Below are positions 1 to 9,204 of a DNA stretch of 42,699 bases, piece by piece. The translations under genes and the position numbers were made by a program. The first letter of the stretch is position 1; each line of letters starts with the position of its first letter. The notes beneath the pieces were generated by a model. That model did not search any database and was not told the origin of the DNA. It saw only the letters and a program-made list of their open reading frames with translations. The DNA is from an uncultured Clostridium sp. (lineage in GTDB: Bacteria > Bacillota > Clostridia > Lachnospirales > Lachnospiraceae). The stretch lies in assembly GCA_900555045.1 (NCBI GenBank), contig USJW01000031.1:1-42699 (forward strand). The letters run 5' to 3'.

Positions 1-15
1 ACTGTTACGAATCCA

Positions 16-48
16 CAGCGGGAGCCAGGTCCATTCTGGCTCCCGCTG
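16..48. terminator. Perfect 13-bp inverted repeat after cas3
   Basis: Arms CAGCGGGAGCCAG (16-28) and CTGGCTCCCGCTG (36-48) pair perfectly around a 7-nt loop. The hairpin begins 5 nt beyond the cas3 stop codon. On the cas3 (minus) strand no clear U-run follows; on the plus strand a short ACATTTTAT follows. It may end or attenuate cas3 transcription, or end a plus-strand transcript from outside the window. The structure is certain, its role is not. Confidence 0.6.
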
Positions 49-53
49 ACATT

Positions 54-2210
54 TTATAGCCACACATCTATTCCCGATTCCAGATCAATTTTCAAACCAG
101 TCTCTTCCGTATAATTGTCACAGTCTTTTAAAACAAAGAATTCTTCCTTCAGTTCCTCTGACACCCCAGCAAGCATTCCTGCACCAAACATTTTCTGAAA
201 AAGATTATCATAAACATTAATGCAATATTGCCCCGCCTCTCGAATCAGCTTTTTAGATACGCCTTTATATCTCAATTCATCCGCAATTTCTTTGGCACGT
301 TTTTCAACAGGTATTAGAATTGTTTTTGTATTCTGCTCGATCAGTTTAAATTCTTTTCCGACCGTATCAAAGGCAAAGCGACCTTTTTGAAATTCTTCCA
401 TGATGTTCTTTTTATCCAGAGCAGAACCTTTGAAATGATACAGTCTTGAGAAATATTCCTGCACCGCCTCAAGAGAGGCAATGTCTTCATATCTTCGTAT
501 TACCTGCTTTGCCGTATCAATCTGCTGTTCCTGTCCAGGAATCTTCCGTGACTCCTCCATCTGAAAATAATAAGCAAAGCTGGCCTGGACATCTCTCTTC
601 CCTTCCCGGTTACACCGGCCTGCTGCCTGTATCATGGAGTCCACTCCGGCAATCTCCCTGAATACTGTTTGAAAATCCAGGTCCACACCTGCTTCTACCA
701 GGCTCGTTGCAACTACAATACACGTTTCATTTTTCTGTAGTCTCTCTCGAATGGCAGCCAGCCGCTCCTGGCGGTGGCGGGGATACATGAAGGTCGAAAG
801 GTGATATATCCCCTCTCCTTTTATCCTCTCATACAGCCTTTGCACGTTTTTCTTTGTATTCAAAATACACAATGCCTGTTTTTCCGTTCTTAACCTGTCT
901 AAAAGCTCTTCCTCCGATATTTTCCCCAAATTTTTCAGTGTAGCTCTCTTAAAAAAGCGGAACTGTTCTTCCATACGTGGGCAAAGCTCCGATTGCTGCA
1001 TATCCTCAGGGAAGAAGGGGTTCAAAGACGGCTGGGTTGCTGTACACAGTACAATGCTGCAATTAAAATGACGGATTAATTCTTCCATCGAGGCAATACA
1101 CGGACGCAGATAATCATTTGGCAGCATCTGCGCCTCATCAAAAATAATAACGCTGTTTGCAATATTATGTAATTTTCTGCATTTTGAAGATTTATTGGAA
1201 AACAGGGACTCAAAAAACTGAACATTCGTCGTCACAACCATCGGTAAATCCCAGTTTTCTGCTGCCAGTTGTTTTGCTTTAAGTTCATCTGAACTTTCAT
1301 AATCAATGCCACTGTGATGCTCCAGCACATTTTCTTTTCCCAAAATATCACTGAATACCTTTGCGTTTTGTTCAATGATACTGGTATATGGAATTACGTA
1401 GATGATGCGCTTCATCCCATGCTCAACTGCATGGTTCAGAGCGAATGCCAAAGACGCCACCGTCTTTCCTCCCCCGGTCGGAACGGTCAGACGAAACAGT
1501 CCTTTCTTTTTCTTTCCCTTTGCGATACAGGCTTTTAATATCTCTGTCCTCCGCCCATTAATCGTATCCTTTTCTTCATTTACAAGCCATTTCTCTATAT
1601 GGTGGTTCAATTTTTCCAATAACAGCGGGATACTTTCCCCCGCCATCCTGCCTGCCCTGCCATTCTTCATGAAGTTTTCTGTATCAAGATAATCGGCATC
1701 CACAAGACAGGAATACAGCATGCGGATCAAAAAACTCATGGTAAAGGTGGGGTCTTTTCGCTCTGGCATGGTTAAAGCCAGGGGCGGAAGCGGCGGAACA
1801 GAAATCTCCTCTTGGAAAGCCTCATAGTTTTCTATTTTCTTCTTCATTCTGCCTACAAAATTCCCGCTTTCCCCCGTATCTGCACTTGTTCCCGTATCCG
1901 AAAGTCCGGCATGATGACCGGCAATACAGTATGCAGGTACGATATAGAAGCTGCCTTTTTCTTTCCCTAGCTGCAGGCATAACTGTGCTCCTGCCGTGGC
2001 ATGATCTGCCGTCTCGCCGCTCCCCTTGATACGCCGCTGAAATTTATCCGAATATTTTCCAATGTCATGGAGCATCCCACAGAAATATCCCCAGTCTCCA
2101 TAGCCAAATTCTTCCGCGAATTCTTTTGCCAGAAGCGCTGTCCCCTGTAAATGACTTTTAATGCTTTGCTCCCTCGTTTTGTCCTCACTGATATGCGCAA
2201 GATATTTCAT
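54..2210 (-). CDS. cas3: CRISPR-associated nuclease-helicase Cas3 (HD domain at N-terminus)
   Basis: This is the type I CRISPR effector that degrades target DNA after recruitment by Cascade. The N-terminal HD nuclease shows H20, H48-D49, H70 and the H99-H100 pair. A superfamily-2 helicase follows: Walker A TVPTGGGKT (about 242-250), DEAQ box (358-361), then a C-terminal helicase motif with SLVEAGVDLDF and a QAAGRCNREG box. The 718-aa length fits a fused HD-helicase Cas3, as in subtypes I-C or I-B; the subtype cannot be fixed without the neighbouring cas genes. The start is supported by AAAGGGG about 6 nt upstream. No other cas gene and no repeat array is in the window; cas5 and the rest would lie to the left. 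Base composition is clearly more AT-rich than the next genes, in line with horizontal gain. Confidence 0.93.
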   Translation of the reverse strand: MKYLAHISEDKTREQSIKSHLQGTALLAKEFAEEFGYGDWGYFCGMLHDIGKYSDKFQRRIKGSGETADHATAGAQLCLQLGKEKGSFYIVPAYCIAGHHAGLSDTGTSADTGESGNFVGRMKKKIENYEAFQEEISVPPLPPLALTMPERKDPTFTMSFLIRMLYSCLVDADYLDTENFMKNGRAGRMAGESIPLLLEKLNHHIEKWLVNEEKDTINGRRTEILKACIAKGKKKKGLFRLTVPTGGGKTVASLAFALNHAVEHGMKRIIYVIPYTSIIEQNAKVFSDILGKENVLEHHSGIDYESSDELKAKQLAAENWDLPMVVTTNVQFFESLFSNKSSKCRKLHNIANSVIIFDEAQMLPNDYLRPCIASMEELIRHFNCSIVLCTATQPSLNPFFPEDMQQSELCPRMEEQFRFFKRATLKNLGKISEEELLDRLRTEKQALCILNTKKNVQRLYERIKGEGIYHLSTFMYPRHRQERLAAIRERLQKNETCIVVATSLVEAGVDLDFQTVFREIAGVDSMIQAAGRCNREGKRDVQASFAYYFQMEESRKIPGQEQQIDTAKQVIRRYEDIASLEAVQEYFSRLYHFKGSALDKKNIMEEFQKGRFAFDTVGKEFKLIEQNTKTILIPVEKRAKEIADELRYKGVSKKLIREAGQYCINVYDNLFQKMFGAGMLAGVSEELKEEFFVLKDCDNYTEETGLKIDLESGIDVWL

Positions 2211-2600
2211 AGGCGCCCCTTTCTGTCAGCACGTATCCGTTACTTAATTTATTATTTTGCTGGTTTATGGATTGTGATTTAGATTACCAAAAGGCAGAAT
2301 TGGGCTTTAGAAAAATTGTTATGCTTTCTACAAAGGTAGTCTCCTTATTTTTTCAAATCCTCGCCTTTGCCTTACTCTTAGATTGTACCATACTCCCCCC
2401 ACCATTGCCATCTGAAAGATATTTTCTTCCCTTCTCATTCATGGAATATAACAATCTCATCTACGTCACTGTTCAAATTTACAGGTCTGATATCTCCCTG
2501 CTTTTGCACAACAAATTATTAATTTCTCATAAACATTTATTTTTTATAGCTCTTTTAAAGCAATTGAATTTTTACAGGCTGTGCCAGCGGCCCATTGTAT
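2211..2600. other. AT-rich intergenic stretch upstream of cas3
   Basis: About 390 nt between cas3 and the rlmD terminator. It is AT-rich, with pyrimidine-rich runs on the plus strand. A weak minus-strand -10 candidate, TACAAT, is visible near 2390, but no convincing -35 goes with it. The plus-strand reading frame from 2267 has no ribosome site or recognisable product. No CRISPR repeats were seen. It presumably holds the cas3 promoter and leader. Confidence 0.4.
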
Positions 2601-2640
2601 ACAACAAAAGGCGCAAAAGCTTAAAGGCTTCACGCCTTAC
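2601..2640 (-). terminator. Rho-independent terminator of rlmD
   Basis: Stem AAGGCG (2608-2613)/CGCCTT (2633-2638) with an inner stem AAGC (2617-2620)/GCTT (2627-2630). On the minus strand it is followed by TTTTGTTGT. It lies about 36 nt beyond the rlmD stop. Confidence 0.65.
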
Positions 2641-2675
2641 CATACCACAACTATCCAACTTTAACATATCATCAT

Positions 2676-4103
2676 TTAGCAACGCTTCTGTAACAGGACA
2701 ATGCTTTCCACATGTGTACTCCCCCCAAACATATCACAACACCTAACCCTCTTAACCTCATACCCCATCTCCCTCAAATACTTCACATCTCTCCCCAACG
2801 TCGCCGAATCGCAGCTCACATACACCACCTTCTTCGGCGCCATCTTCACGATGGTCTCCAGGCACACCTGGTCGCAGCCCTTTCTGGGCGGGTCGACCAC
2901 GATCACATCGGCGTACACATTCTTCTCCTCGAACTCCCGCGGCAGCACCTCCTCGGCCTTCCCCACAAAGAATTCCACGTTCTCGATTCCATTAATCTGC
3001 GCATTCCGTCTCGCGTCCTCGATGGCCTGGGGCACGATCTCCACACCGTACACCTTCTTCGCCTTCTGCGCCAAAAACAGCGAGATCGTACCGATTCCAC
3101 AGTACAGGTCCCACACGGTCTCCTCCCCGGTGAGTCCCGCGTACTCCAGTGCGGTCCCGTACAGCTTCACGGTCTGAGCGGGGTTCACCTGGTAGAACGA
3201 GAGTGGCGAAATCTGGTACTTCACATCCCCGATATAGTCTGTGATATACCCGGGCCCCCAGAGGTTCACCACCTCGCTGCCCAATATCACGTTCGTCTTC
3301 TCCGTGTTCACATTAAACGAGATGCTGGTCATCCCCGCCAGCTTCTTGAGCCGCTCCACCAGCACTTCCCCGTGCGGAAGCTTCCTCCCGTTGATCACCA
3401 GGCACACCATCAGCTCCCCGGTGGCAAACCCCTTCCGGATCAGGCAGTGCCGCACCAGCCCGCTGTGGCGCTCCTCATTGTACGGTTCAATTCCAAATTC
3501 TTCCATAAACGCGCGCACGATCCCCAAAATCTCCCGGTTCTCCTCCACGCCCAGCAGACAGTCCTCGCTCTCGATAATGGCATGGGTCCTCCCGGCATAA
3601 AATCCCGCGATAATCCGCCCGTCCTTACTTCTCCCAAATGGAAACTGCGCCTTATTCCGGTACCTCCACGGGTTCTCCATCCCCATAATCGGCTCCATCC
3701 GCACCACCGGCGCGCCGGAACTCTGCGCCTCACCGTTCCCCGCGCCTTCATCCTCCCCCGGCAGCCTCAAATTCTCCATCCCGCCGATCCGCCGCAAGTT
3801 ATTGTAAACCTTCCGCTCCTTAAACCTCAGCTGCGCCTCGTAATCCATCATCTGCAGCTGGCAGCCCCCGCACTGGCGGGCCACTGGGCAGCGGGGCTCG
3901 ATCCGCTGGGGCGACGGTTCCAGAACCTCGATCAGCCGCGCAAACCCGTACGTCTTCTTGAGCTTCATGGCTCCGGCTCTCACCACGTCCCCGATCACCG
4001 TGTCCTTCACGAACCAGATATATCCGTCCAGACGGCCGATCCCCGCGCCGTCCTCGCTCATGTCCTCAATCTTTATCACAAACTCGTCATTTTTCTTCAT
4101 CAT
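2676..4103 (-). CDS. rlmD: 23S rRNA (uracil-C5) methyltransferase, RlmD/RumA type
   Basis: SAM-dependent m5U methyltransferase of the TrmA/RlmD family. The N-terminus is a TRAM-like RNA-binding domain (about 1-62). Cysteines C72, C78, C81 and C182 fit the 4Fe-4S cluster of RumA. The SAM site is DLYCGIGTISLFLA, the VVDPPRKGCD motif follows, and the catalytic cysteine is C431 in the YVSCD motif. A 17-residue low-complexity insert at about 115-131 is unusual. The length (475 aa) is normal for clostridial members. The start has GAGGAG 7 nt upstream; the next codon is also ATG. Substrate choice between U1939 and U747-like positions (RlmD versus RlmCD) cannot be read from sequence alone. Confidence 0.9.
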   Translation of the reverse strand: MMKKNDEFVIKIEDMSEDGAGIGRLDGYIWFVKDTVIGDVVRAGAMKLKKTYGFARLIEVLEPSPQRIEPRCPVARQCGGCQLQMMDYEAQLRFKERKVYNNLRRIGGMENLRLPGEDEGAGNGEAQSSGAPVVRMEPIMGMENPWRYRNKAQFPFGRSKDGRIIAGFYAGRTHAIIESEDCLLGVEENREILGIVRAFMEEFGIEPYNEERHSGLVRHCLIRKGFATGELMVCLVINGRKLPHGEVLVERLKKLAGMTSISFNVNTEKTNVILGSEVVNLWGPGYITDYIGDVKYQISPLSFYQVNPAQTVKLYGTALEYAGLTGEETVWDLYCGIGTISLFLAQKAKKVYGVEIVPQAIEDARRNAQINGIENVEFFVGKAEEVLPREFEEKNVYADVIVVDPPRKGCDQVCLETIVKMAPKKVVYVSCDSATLGRDVKYLREMGYEVKRVRCCDMFGGSTHVESIVLLQKRC

Positions 4104-4132
4104 CCCAACACTCCTCTTCCCAAAATCAGCGC

Positions 4133-4184
4133 AAGCCGGAAAACATACACGGTCCTTGCCGTTTACCGTATGCTTTTCCGGCTT
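4133..4184 (-). terminator. Long hairpin after yhaM
   Basis: Arms AAGCCGGAAAA (4133-4143) and TTTTCCGGCTT (4174-4184) enclose a second paired segment (CATACACGG with CCGTTTACCGTATG, imperfect). It sits between the yhaM stop and the rlmD start, so it probably ends the yhaM transcript. The U-run is short (GATTTTGG). Confidence 0.6.
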
Positions 4185-4215
4185 TCACATTCAAATATTA
4201 TCGATCCATATGTAT

Positions 4216-5163
4216 TTATAATTCCGTCGTTCTCCGGATGTTGCTTTCCAGCAGCCGGTTGAAGCCGAGCCATCCCATGTTGTCCCCAGCCGCGTTCAGC
4301 GCCTCGATCATGGTCTCCATCTTGGCGTCCGTGTTGTCCGCAAAGTTGAGCGCCAGCGCCTCCAGCAGGGCCGGTTTCTTTGGGGAACCGTACTCCAGCT
4401 CCCCGTGGTGGGCCAGGATGCAGTGCTTAAGCTCCACCGCGGTCCGCTCCGGGAATCCCTTGATGGCGCGGATCATGCGTCCGACCATCTCGGTGCCGAT
4501 GACGATGTGGCCTAACAGCTGGCCGTCGTCTGTGTAGTCATTCTCCGGAAACGTGGACAGCTCCCTGGTCTTTCCCACATCGTGGAAGATCGCCGCCGTG
4601 ATCAGCAGGTCACGGTTTAACTGGGGGTAGTACCCCGCGTAGTAGTCGCAGAGCTTGGTCACGCTCAGCGTGTGCTCCAGAAGCCCGCCCACGAACCCGT
4701 GGTGCACGCTCTTGGCCGCCGAGTGGAACTTGAACGCCTTGGCGAACGCCGGGCTCTCCACGAAAAACTTGCTCAGCAGTTCATTGAGGTACGGGTTTTT
4801 CACGCTTGCAATAAATCCCAGAAGCTCCTCGTACATCTCGTCGATATTTTTCTTTGATACAGGCAGGTAATCCGCCTCCACATACTCCTCCGGAGCCGCG
4901 CGGCGGATCCGGCGCACATTCAGCTGGTTGGAGTTCTGGAACAGGGTCACATCCGCTTCCACATGCACGTAATCCATGGTCTCAAACTCGCCGATTCCGG
5001 GGGAGTTTAAGTCCCAGATCTTGGCGTCGATGGTACCGGTCTTGTCCTGCAGCACCAGATTGCCGTATTCCTTGCCGTTCTTGGTCAGGGCAATCTGCTT
5101 ATTCTTGCACAGGTACACATCCGCGGTGTGCATTCCCTCCCTGAATGTATCAATATATTTCAT
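4216..5163 (-). CDS. yhaM: 3'-5' exoribonuclease YhaM-like (OB fold plus HD domain)
   Basis: Predicted 3'-5' exonuclease of the Bacillus YhaM family, which trims RNA and DNA 3' ends. An N-terminal OB-fold (about 1-95, with an IDAKIWDL-type strand) is followed by an HD-type metal phosphohydrolase domain, with H164 in LLEHTLSV and H194-D195 in IFHDVGK. The chosen start (ATG at 5163) gives 315 aa, matching the ~314 aa of the B. subtilis protein, with AAAGGA 10 nt upstream. A longer reading frame exists upstream but adds 22 residues without a ribosome site. It lies 81 nt after the HtrA-like gene on the same strand, perhaps co-transcribed from the promoter at 6597-6625. Confidence 0.88.
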   Translation of the reverse strand: MKYIDTFREGMHTADVYLCKNKQIALTKNGKEYGNLVLQDKTGTIDAKIWDLNSPGIGEFETMDYVHVEADVTLFQNSNQLNVRRIRRAAPEEYVEADYLPVSKKNIDEMYEELLGFIASVKNPYLNELLSKFFVESPAFAKAFKFHSAAKSVHHGFVGGLLEHTLSVTKLCDYYAGYYPQLNRDLLITAAIFHDVGKTRELSTFPENDYTDDGQLLGHIVIGTEMVGRMIRAIKGFPERTAVELKHCILAHHGELEYGSPKKPALLEALALNFADNTDAKMETMIEALNAAGDNMGWLGFNRLLESNIRRTTEL

Positions 5164-5244
5164 TGTTCTTGTTTCCTTTCCAAATCTCAAATTTTCCGTC
5201 ACACAATCGGTCCCCGGGTCCTCGCGCACAGATTTCTGTTAGCT

Positions 5245-6546
5245 CTACCGCTCCCCGATGGTCACTGGGTATTCGATCTCCTTGTAGGAGTCCTTCCCGT
5301 TCCGCTGTACCGCCACGTTCACCTTGTCCCCCGGCTTTAAGGATTCCACCTGATTCTGGAAATCCTTCATGGTGCTGGTCTTGGAGCCGTTGATCCAGGT
5401 GATGATGTCGCCGTTCTGGATGCCCGCGTTGTACGCCGGGCTGTCCGCGATGCAGTCCACCACGTAAATTCCCTGGGGCAGTCCGCTCTCCGCCATCGCA
5501 GCGCTCACTTCCTGTCCGCGGATTCCAAAGTACGGGGCCGCAATTCCGTTGGTCAGATCCTGCAGCACGCCCTTGTAGTCTGAGATGGAGGCCACCGCCG
5601 TCATGTTGCAGGCCCCATCCTTGTCGTATTCGTCCGTCACCCAGCCGATCAGCTGTCCGCTGGTGTTGATCAGGAAGGTTCCCACCTCCGCGCTCCCGCG
5701 CACATCCGAGTACAGCACCCGGGCGATTCCGTCCACCGTCTGAACGCTTCTCACCACGTAGGAGATGAACCCGTAGTCCGTGGAGTGGATCACTCCCGCC
5801 GGTCCGCCGATGGCGATCACCATATCGCCCTGCTTGACCGAGTAGGAATTCCCCAGCTCGATCTGCGTCAGCTTCTTTGTCTGCTCGGGCGTCAGCTGGG
5901 ACAGCTCCACGCTGACCACCGCCATACCCGCAACCGTATCCCGCTGCTTTATCTTACCGGGCACCACCGTGCCGTCCTGGAAGGCCACCTCGATGGAGTC
6001 CGCTGCTTCAATCGCTTGTTCCGGCGTGAGAATCAGAGCCTCCAGCCGCGTCTTGGCGATCAGGACCCCCGCATACTGGCCCGTGGTCTCGATGGGATTG
6101 TCAAACCAGTCCACCTGGTGCTGGATCGAGTGCACAGCCACCACGCCCTTGTCCACACCCGCTGCAACCGCGCGCAGGCTCGTGTACATGGCGTTCAAGT
6201 CGTCCACCGAATACTGGTACTTTTCCATCTCCGTGCGCACCACTTCCCCGATGGGCTCCGTCTCCTTCGGCGCAGAGGTAGCCGCCGCCGTTGTCTCCAC
6301 CGGCGCCGTCGTCTCCGGCTCGTCCTTGGGAATCGTGAGACTGGTCTCCTCAGCCGCTTCCTGACCCAGATAATGCTCCGCCAACGGCTTTGCCGCGACA
6401 AAACACACAGCCGCCAGCACGCCGAACAGGACTCCGCAGAAAGCAGTCAGCAGAATACACCTGACGATCTGCCGCCTGGACAGAGGCTGGCGGACAATCT
6501 TTTCATTAATAAAACGGTGAGGCTTGTCCCCATTCTTTTCCGGCAT
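5245..6546 (-). CDS. Membrane-anchored HtrA-like protein with PDZ domain, probably a pseudoprotease
   Basis: A cytoplasmic N-terminus (1-27), one membrane segment (about 28-52), a Thr/Ala/Pro/Glu-rich linker (65-100), a trypsin-like S1C domain (about 130-330) and a PDZ domain (about 335-425) are visible. The fold matches DegP/HtrA: VVAVHS, GVLIA, LGNSYSVKQGDMVIAIGGPAG, the Y-GFISYVVR strand and INTSGQLIGWV. The catalytic positions do not match. The usual LTNxHVV reads LTPEQAI (173-179), the TDLAVLKV Asp segment reads VAGMAVVSV, and GNSGGPL reads GSAEVGTFL (284-292). Histidine, aspartate and serine all appear replaced, so a binding or scaffolding role at the outer face of the membrane is likelier than proteolysis. 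The start has AGGAGGGG just upstream. Confidence 0.82.
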   Translation of the reverse strand: MPEKNGDKPHRFINEKIVRQPLSRRQIVRCILLTAFCGVLFGVLAAVCFVAAKPLAEHYLGQEAAEETSLTIPKDEPETTAPVETTAAATSAPKETEPIGEVVRTEMEKYQYSVDDLNAMYTSLRAVAAGVDKGVVAVHSIQHQVDWFDNPIETTGQYAGVLIAKTRLEALILTPEQAIEAADSIEVAFQDGTVVPGKIKQRDTVAGMAVVSVELSQLTPEQTKKLTQIELGNSYSVKQGDMVIAIGGPAGVIHSTDYGFISYVVRSVQTVDGIARVLYSDVRGSAEVGTFLINTSGQLIGWVTDEYDKDGACNMTAVASISDYKGVLQDLTNGIAAPYFGIRGQEVSAAMAESGLPQGIYVVDCIADSPAYNAGIQNGDIITWINGSKTSTMKDFQNQVESLKPGDKVNVAVQRNGKDSYKEIEYPVTIGER

Positions 6547-6596
6547 AGAACCCCTCCTGTCAAGAATCTGGTATGCTCAAAAACTCACATATTCCT

Positions 6597-6625
6597 ATTA
6601 TACGTTTCTTCCCCTGTTTATGCAA
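6597..6625 (-). promoter_or_regulatory. Sigma-A promoter of the HtrA-like gene
   Basis: On the minus strand TTGCAT (6620-6625), 17-nt spacer, TATAAT (6597-6602). It lies about 50 nt upstream of the start codon at 6546. Confidence 0.72.
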
Positions 6626-6679
6626 GCTCGTAAATATGAAAAGATACTAAAAAAGATAGTAAATATCAGATTTTATGAT

Positions 6680-6685
6680 ATACTG
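6680..6685 (+). promoter_or_regulatory. Likely -10 element of mutS2
   Basis: TATACT about 70 nt before the mutS2 start in an AT-rich stretch. No clear -35 is present at the usual distance, so this is a weak call. Confidence 0.35.
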
Positions 6686-6754
6686 TAAATGGCGTTCTCT
6701 GTCAAAAAGGGACCGCAAAACCATGTAAAATATACGTTTTTAAAGGTGAACTTC

Positions 6755-9169
6755 ATGAATCAAAAAGCACTGAAAACTTTGGAATATCATAAAATCATCA
6801 CGCAGCTGGCCGACTATGCGGCCTCCCCGCTGGGGAAAGCCCTGTGCGCCGGGCTCGTGCCCTCCTCCGACTACGAGGAGATCCGCACCTGGCAGCAGCA
6901 GACCACGGACGCCGTCAACCGGGTGCGCTTAAAGGGCACGGTCTCCTTCTCCGGAGTCCGCGACATCGGCGACTCCTTAAAGCGCCTGGAGATCGGCAGC
7001 GCCCTTAGCATCCCCGAGCTTCTCTCCATCAGCTCCCTGTTGACCGTCTCTGCCCGCGCCAAGGCCTACGGACGGCATGAGGACATGACCGAGGAGGAGA
7101 GCGATCTGGCGGACTCCTTAGAGCCCATGTTCGCGTCTCTGGAGCCGCTCACCCCATTAAACAATGAGATCAAGCGCTGCATCCTGAGCGAGGACGAGGT
7201 GGCCGACGAGGCCAGCCCCGGCTTATCCCACGTGCGCCGCTCCATGAAGCTGGCTGCGGACCGAATCCACACCCAGCTAAACTCCATCTTAAACTCCAAC
7301 CGCACCTACCTTCAGGATGCGGTGATCACCATGCGCGACGGGCGCTACTGCCTGCCCGTGAAATCGGAGTACAAAAACCAGGTTCCCGGCATGGTGCACG
7401 ACCAGTCCGCCACCGGCTCCACCCTGTTTATCGAGCCCATGGCCATCGTGCGCTTAAACAACGAGATCCGCGAGCTGGAAATCCAGGAGCAGAAGGAGAT
7501 CGAGGCCGTGCTGGCCGATCTCAGCAACCAGGCAGCGCCCCACTGCGAGGACCTGGCGTTGGATATGGAGCTCCTCGCGCAGTTGGACTTTATCTTCGCC
7601 AAGGCCGCCCTGGCCCGGCACTACCGGTGCAGCGCGCCCGTGTTCAACAACAGAGGCTACATCCACATCAAGGACGGACGCCATCCCCTCCTGGACCCCA
7701 AAACCGTGGTCCCGATCAATGTCTGGCTGGGGAAAGAGTTTGACCTCTTGATCGTCACCGGCCCCAACACCGGCGGCAAGACCGTATCCTTAAAGACCGT
7801 CGGCCTCTTCACCCTGATGGGCCAGGCCGGCCTTCACATTCCCGCCTGGGAGGGCTCGGAGCTCGCCGTGTTCGACGAGGTGTTCGCGGACATCGGCGAC
7901 GAGCAGAGCATCGAGCAGAGCCTCAGCACCTTCTCCGCCCACATGACCAACATCGTGCGGATCCTAAATGAGGCGGACTCCCGCTCCCTGTGCCTGTTCG
8001 ACGAGCTGGGCGCCGGAACCGACCCCACCGAGGGAGCGGCCCTGGCCATCGCCATCCTAAGCTTCCTGCACAACATGAAGTGCCGGACCATGGCGACCAC
8101 CCACTACAGCGAGCTAAAGGTGTTCGCGCTCAGCGCGCCCGGCGTGGAGAACGCCAGCTGCGAGTTCAACGTGGAGACCCTGCAGCCCACCTACCGCCTG
8201 TTAATCGGCGTGCCCGGCAAGAGCAACGCCTTCGCCATCTCCCGTAAGCTGGGTCTGCCCGACTATATCATCGAGGAGGCGAAAAACCACCTGGAGGCCA
8301 AGGATGAGTCCTTCGAGGACCTGCTCTCAAGCCTGGAGGCCAGCCGCCTGACCATCGAGAAGGAACAGGAGGAGCTGCGCACTTATAAGGAAGAGATCGC
8401 CCAGCTTAAGTCCCGCCTGACCCAGAAGGAGGAGCGCCTGGACGAGCGGAAGGACAAAATGCTAAAGAGCGCCGCCGAGGAGGCCCAGCGGATTCTGCGC
8501 GAAGCCAAGGAGACGGCGGACCAGACCATCAAGCAGATCAACAAGCTGTCCGCGGACTCCGGCTTAAACCGGCAGCTGGAGGCAGAGCGCGCGAAGCTGC
8601 GCGACAAGCTCCGCGAGACGGACGACAAGCTGGCCATCAAGGCCAAGGGCCCCAGCAAGCCGATCTCGCCCAAGAAGATCAAGGTCGGCGACGGCGTCAA
8701 GGTTCTGTCCCTGGGCCTCAAAGGCACGGTCAGCACGCTCCCCAACGCCAAGGGCGATTTGTACGTGCAGATGGGGATTCTGCGCTCTCTGGTCAACATA
8801 AAGGACCTGGAGCTCCTGCCCGAGCAGGATATCACCGGCCCCGGCGGCCCGGTTTCCGGCGGCAAGTACTCGAGCAAAGGGCGCGGAACCGGCAGCAGCA
8901 ACATCAAGGTGTCCAAATCCGCCACCATCTCCCCGGAGGTGAACTTAATCGGCATGACGGTGGACGAGGCCATGCCGGTGATGGAAAAATATCTGGACGA
9001 CGCCTACTTAGCCCATATGTCCACCGTGCGCGTGGTGCACGGGCGCGGCACCGGGGCCTTAAAGAACGCGGTTCACAGCCGCTTAAAAAAGCTAAAATAC
9101 GTCAAGGAATTCCGCCTGGGCGTCTTCGGCGAGGGGGACACGGGCGTTACCATCGTGACATTTAAATAA
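6755..9169 (+). CDS. mutS2: MutS2 ATPase with C-terminal Smr domain
   Basis: MutS2 family protein (also called RqcU), linked to recombination control and, in Bacillus, to splitting of collided ribosomes. It starts with a MutS core and clamp region. The ABC-type ATPase follows, with Walker A GPNTGGKT and Walker B LCLFDELGAGTDP. Then comes a long Glu/Lys-rich coiled coil, a KOW-like beta segment (KVGDGVKVLSLGLKG), and a C-terminal Smr nuclease domain with VHGRGTGALK. The Smr LDLRG motif reads VNLIG, as in several clostridia. The start chosen (804 aa) is the ATG with AAAGGTGA 5 nt upstream, since the upstream frame extension has no ribosome site. The response regulator follows 35 nt later. Confidence 0.93.
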   Translation: MNQKALKTLEYHKIITQLADYAASPLGKALCAGLVPSSDYEEIRTWQQQTTDAVNRVRLKGTVSFSGVRDIGDSLKRLEIGSALSIPELLSISSLLTVSARAKAYGRHEDMTEEESDLADSLEPMFASLEPLTPLNNEIKRCILSEDEVADEASPGLSHVRRSMKLAADRIHTQLNSILNSNRTYLQDAVITMRDGRYCLPVKSEYKNQVPGMVHDQSATGSTLFIEPMAIVRLNNEIRELEIQEQKEIEAVLADLSNQAAPHCEDLALDMELLAQLDFIFAKAALARHYRCSAPVFNNRGYIHIKDGRHPLLDPKTVVPINVWLGKEFDLLIVTGPNTGGKTVSLKTVGLFTLMGQAGLHIPAWEGSELAVFDEVFADIGDEQSIEQSLSTFSAHMTNIVRILNEADSRSLCLFDELGAGTDPTEGAALAIAILSFLHNMKCRTMATTHYSELKVFALSAPGVENASCEFNVETLQPTYRLLIGVPGKSNAFAISRKLGLPDYIIEEAKNHLEAKDESFEDLLSSLEASRLTIEKEQEELRTYKEEIAQLKSRLTQKEERLDERKDKMLKSAAEEAQRILREAKETADQTIKQINKLSADSGLNRQLEAERAKLRDKLRETDDKLAIKAKGPSKPISPKKIKVGDGVKVLSLGLKGTVSTLPNAKGDLYVQMGILRSLVNIKDLELLPEQDITGPGGPVSGGKYSSKGRGTGSSNIKVSKSATISPEVNLIGMTVDEAMPVMEKYLDDAYLAHMSTVRVVHGRGTGALKNAVHSRLKKLKYVKEFRLGVFGEGDTGVTIVTFK

Positions 9170-9204
9170 TCGACAGACAGCGTGTGTTTAAGGAGGAGAA
9201 AGTT

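Noticed and set aside
1..2675. CRISPR array near cas3
   Set aside because: No regularly spaced direct repeats were found in this stretch or elsewhere in the window.
2267..2746. Plus-strand frame of 159 codons upstream of cas3
   Set aside because: No ribosome site, AT-rich with random composition, and runs into the rlmD 3' end.
2712..4262. Long plus-strand open frame (516 codons) opposite rlmD
   Set aside because: Antisense to a well-supported gene; His/Pro/Leu-rich shadow composition, no ribosome site, no motif.
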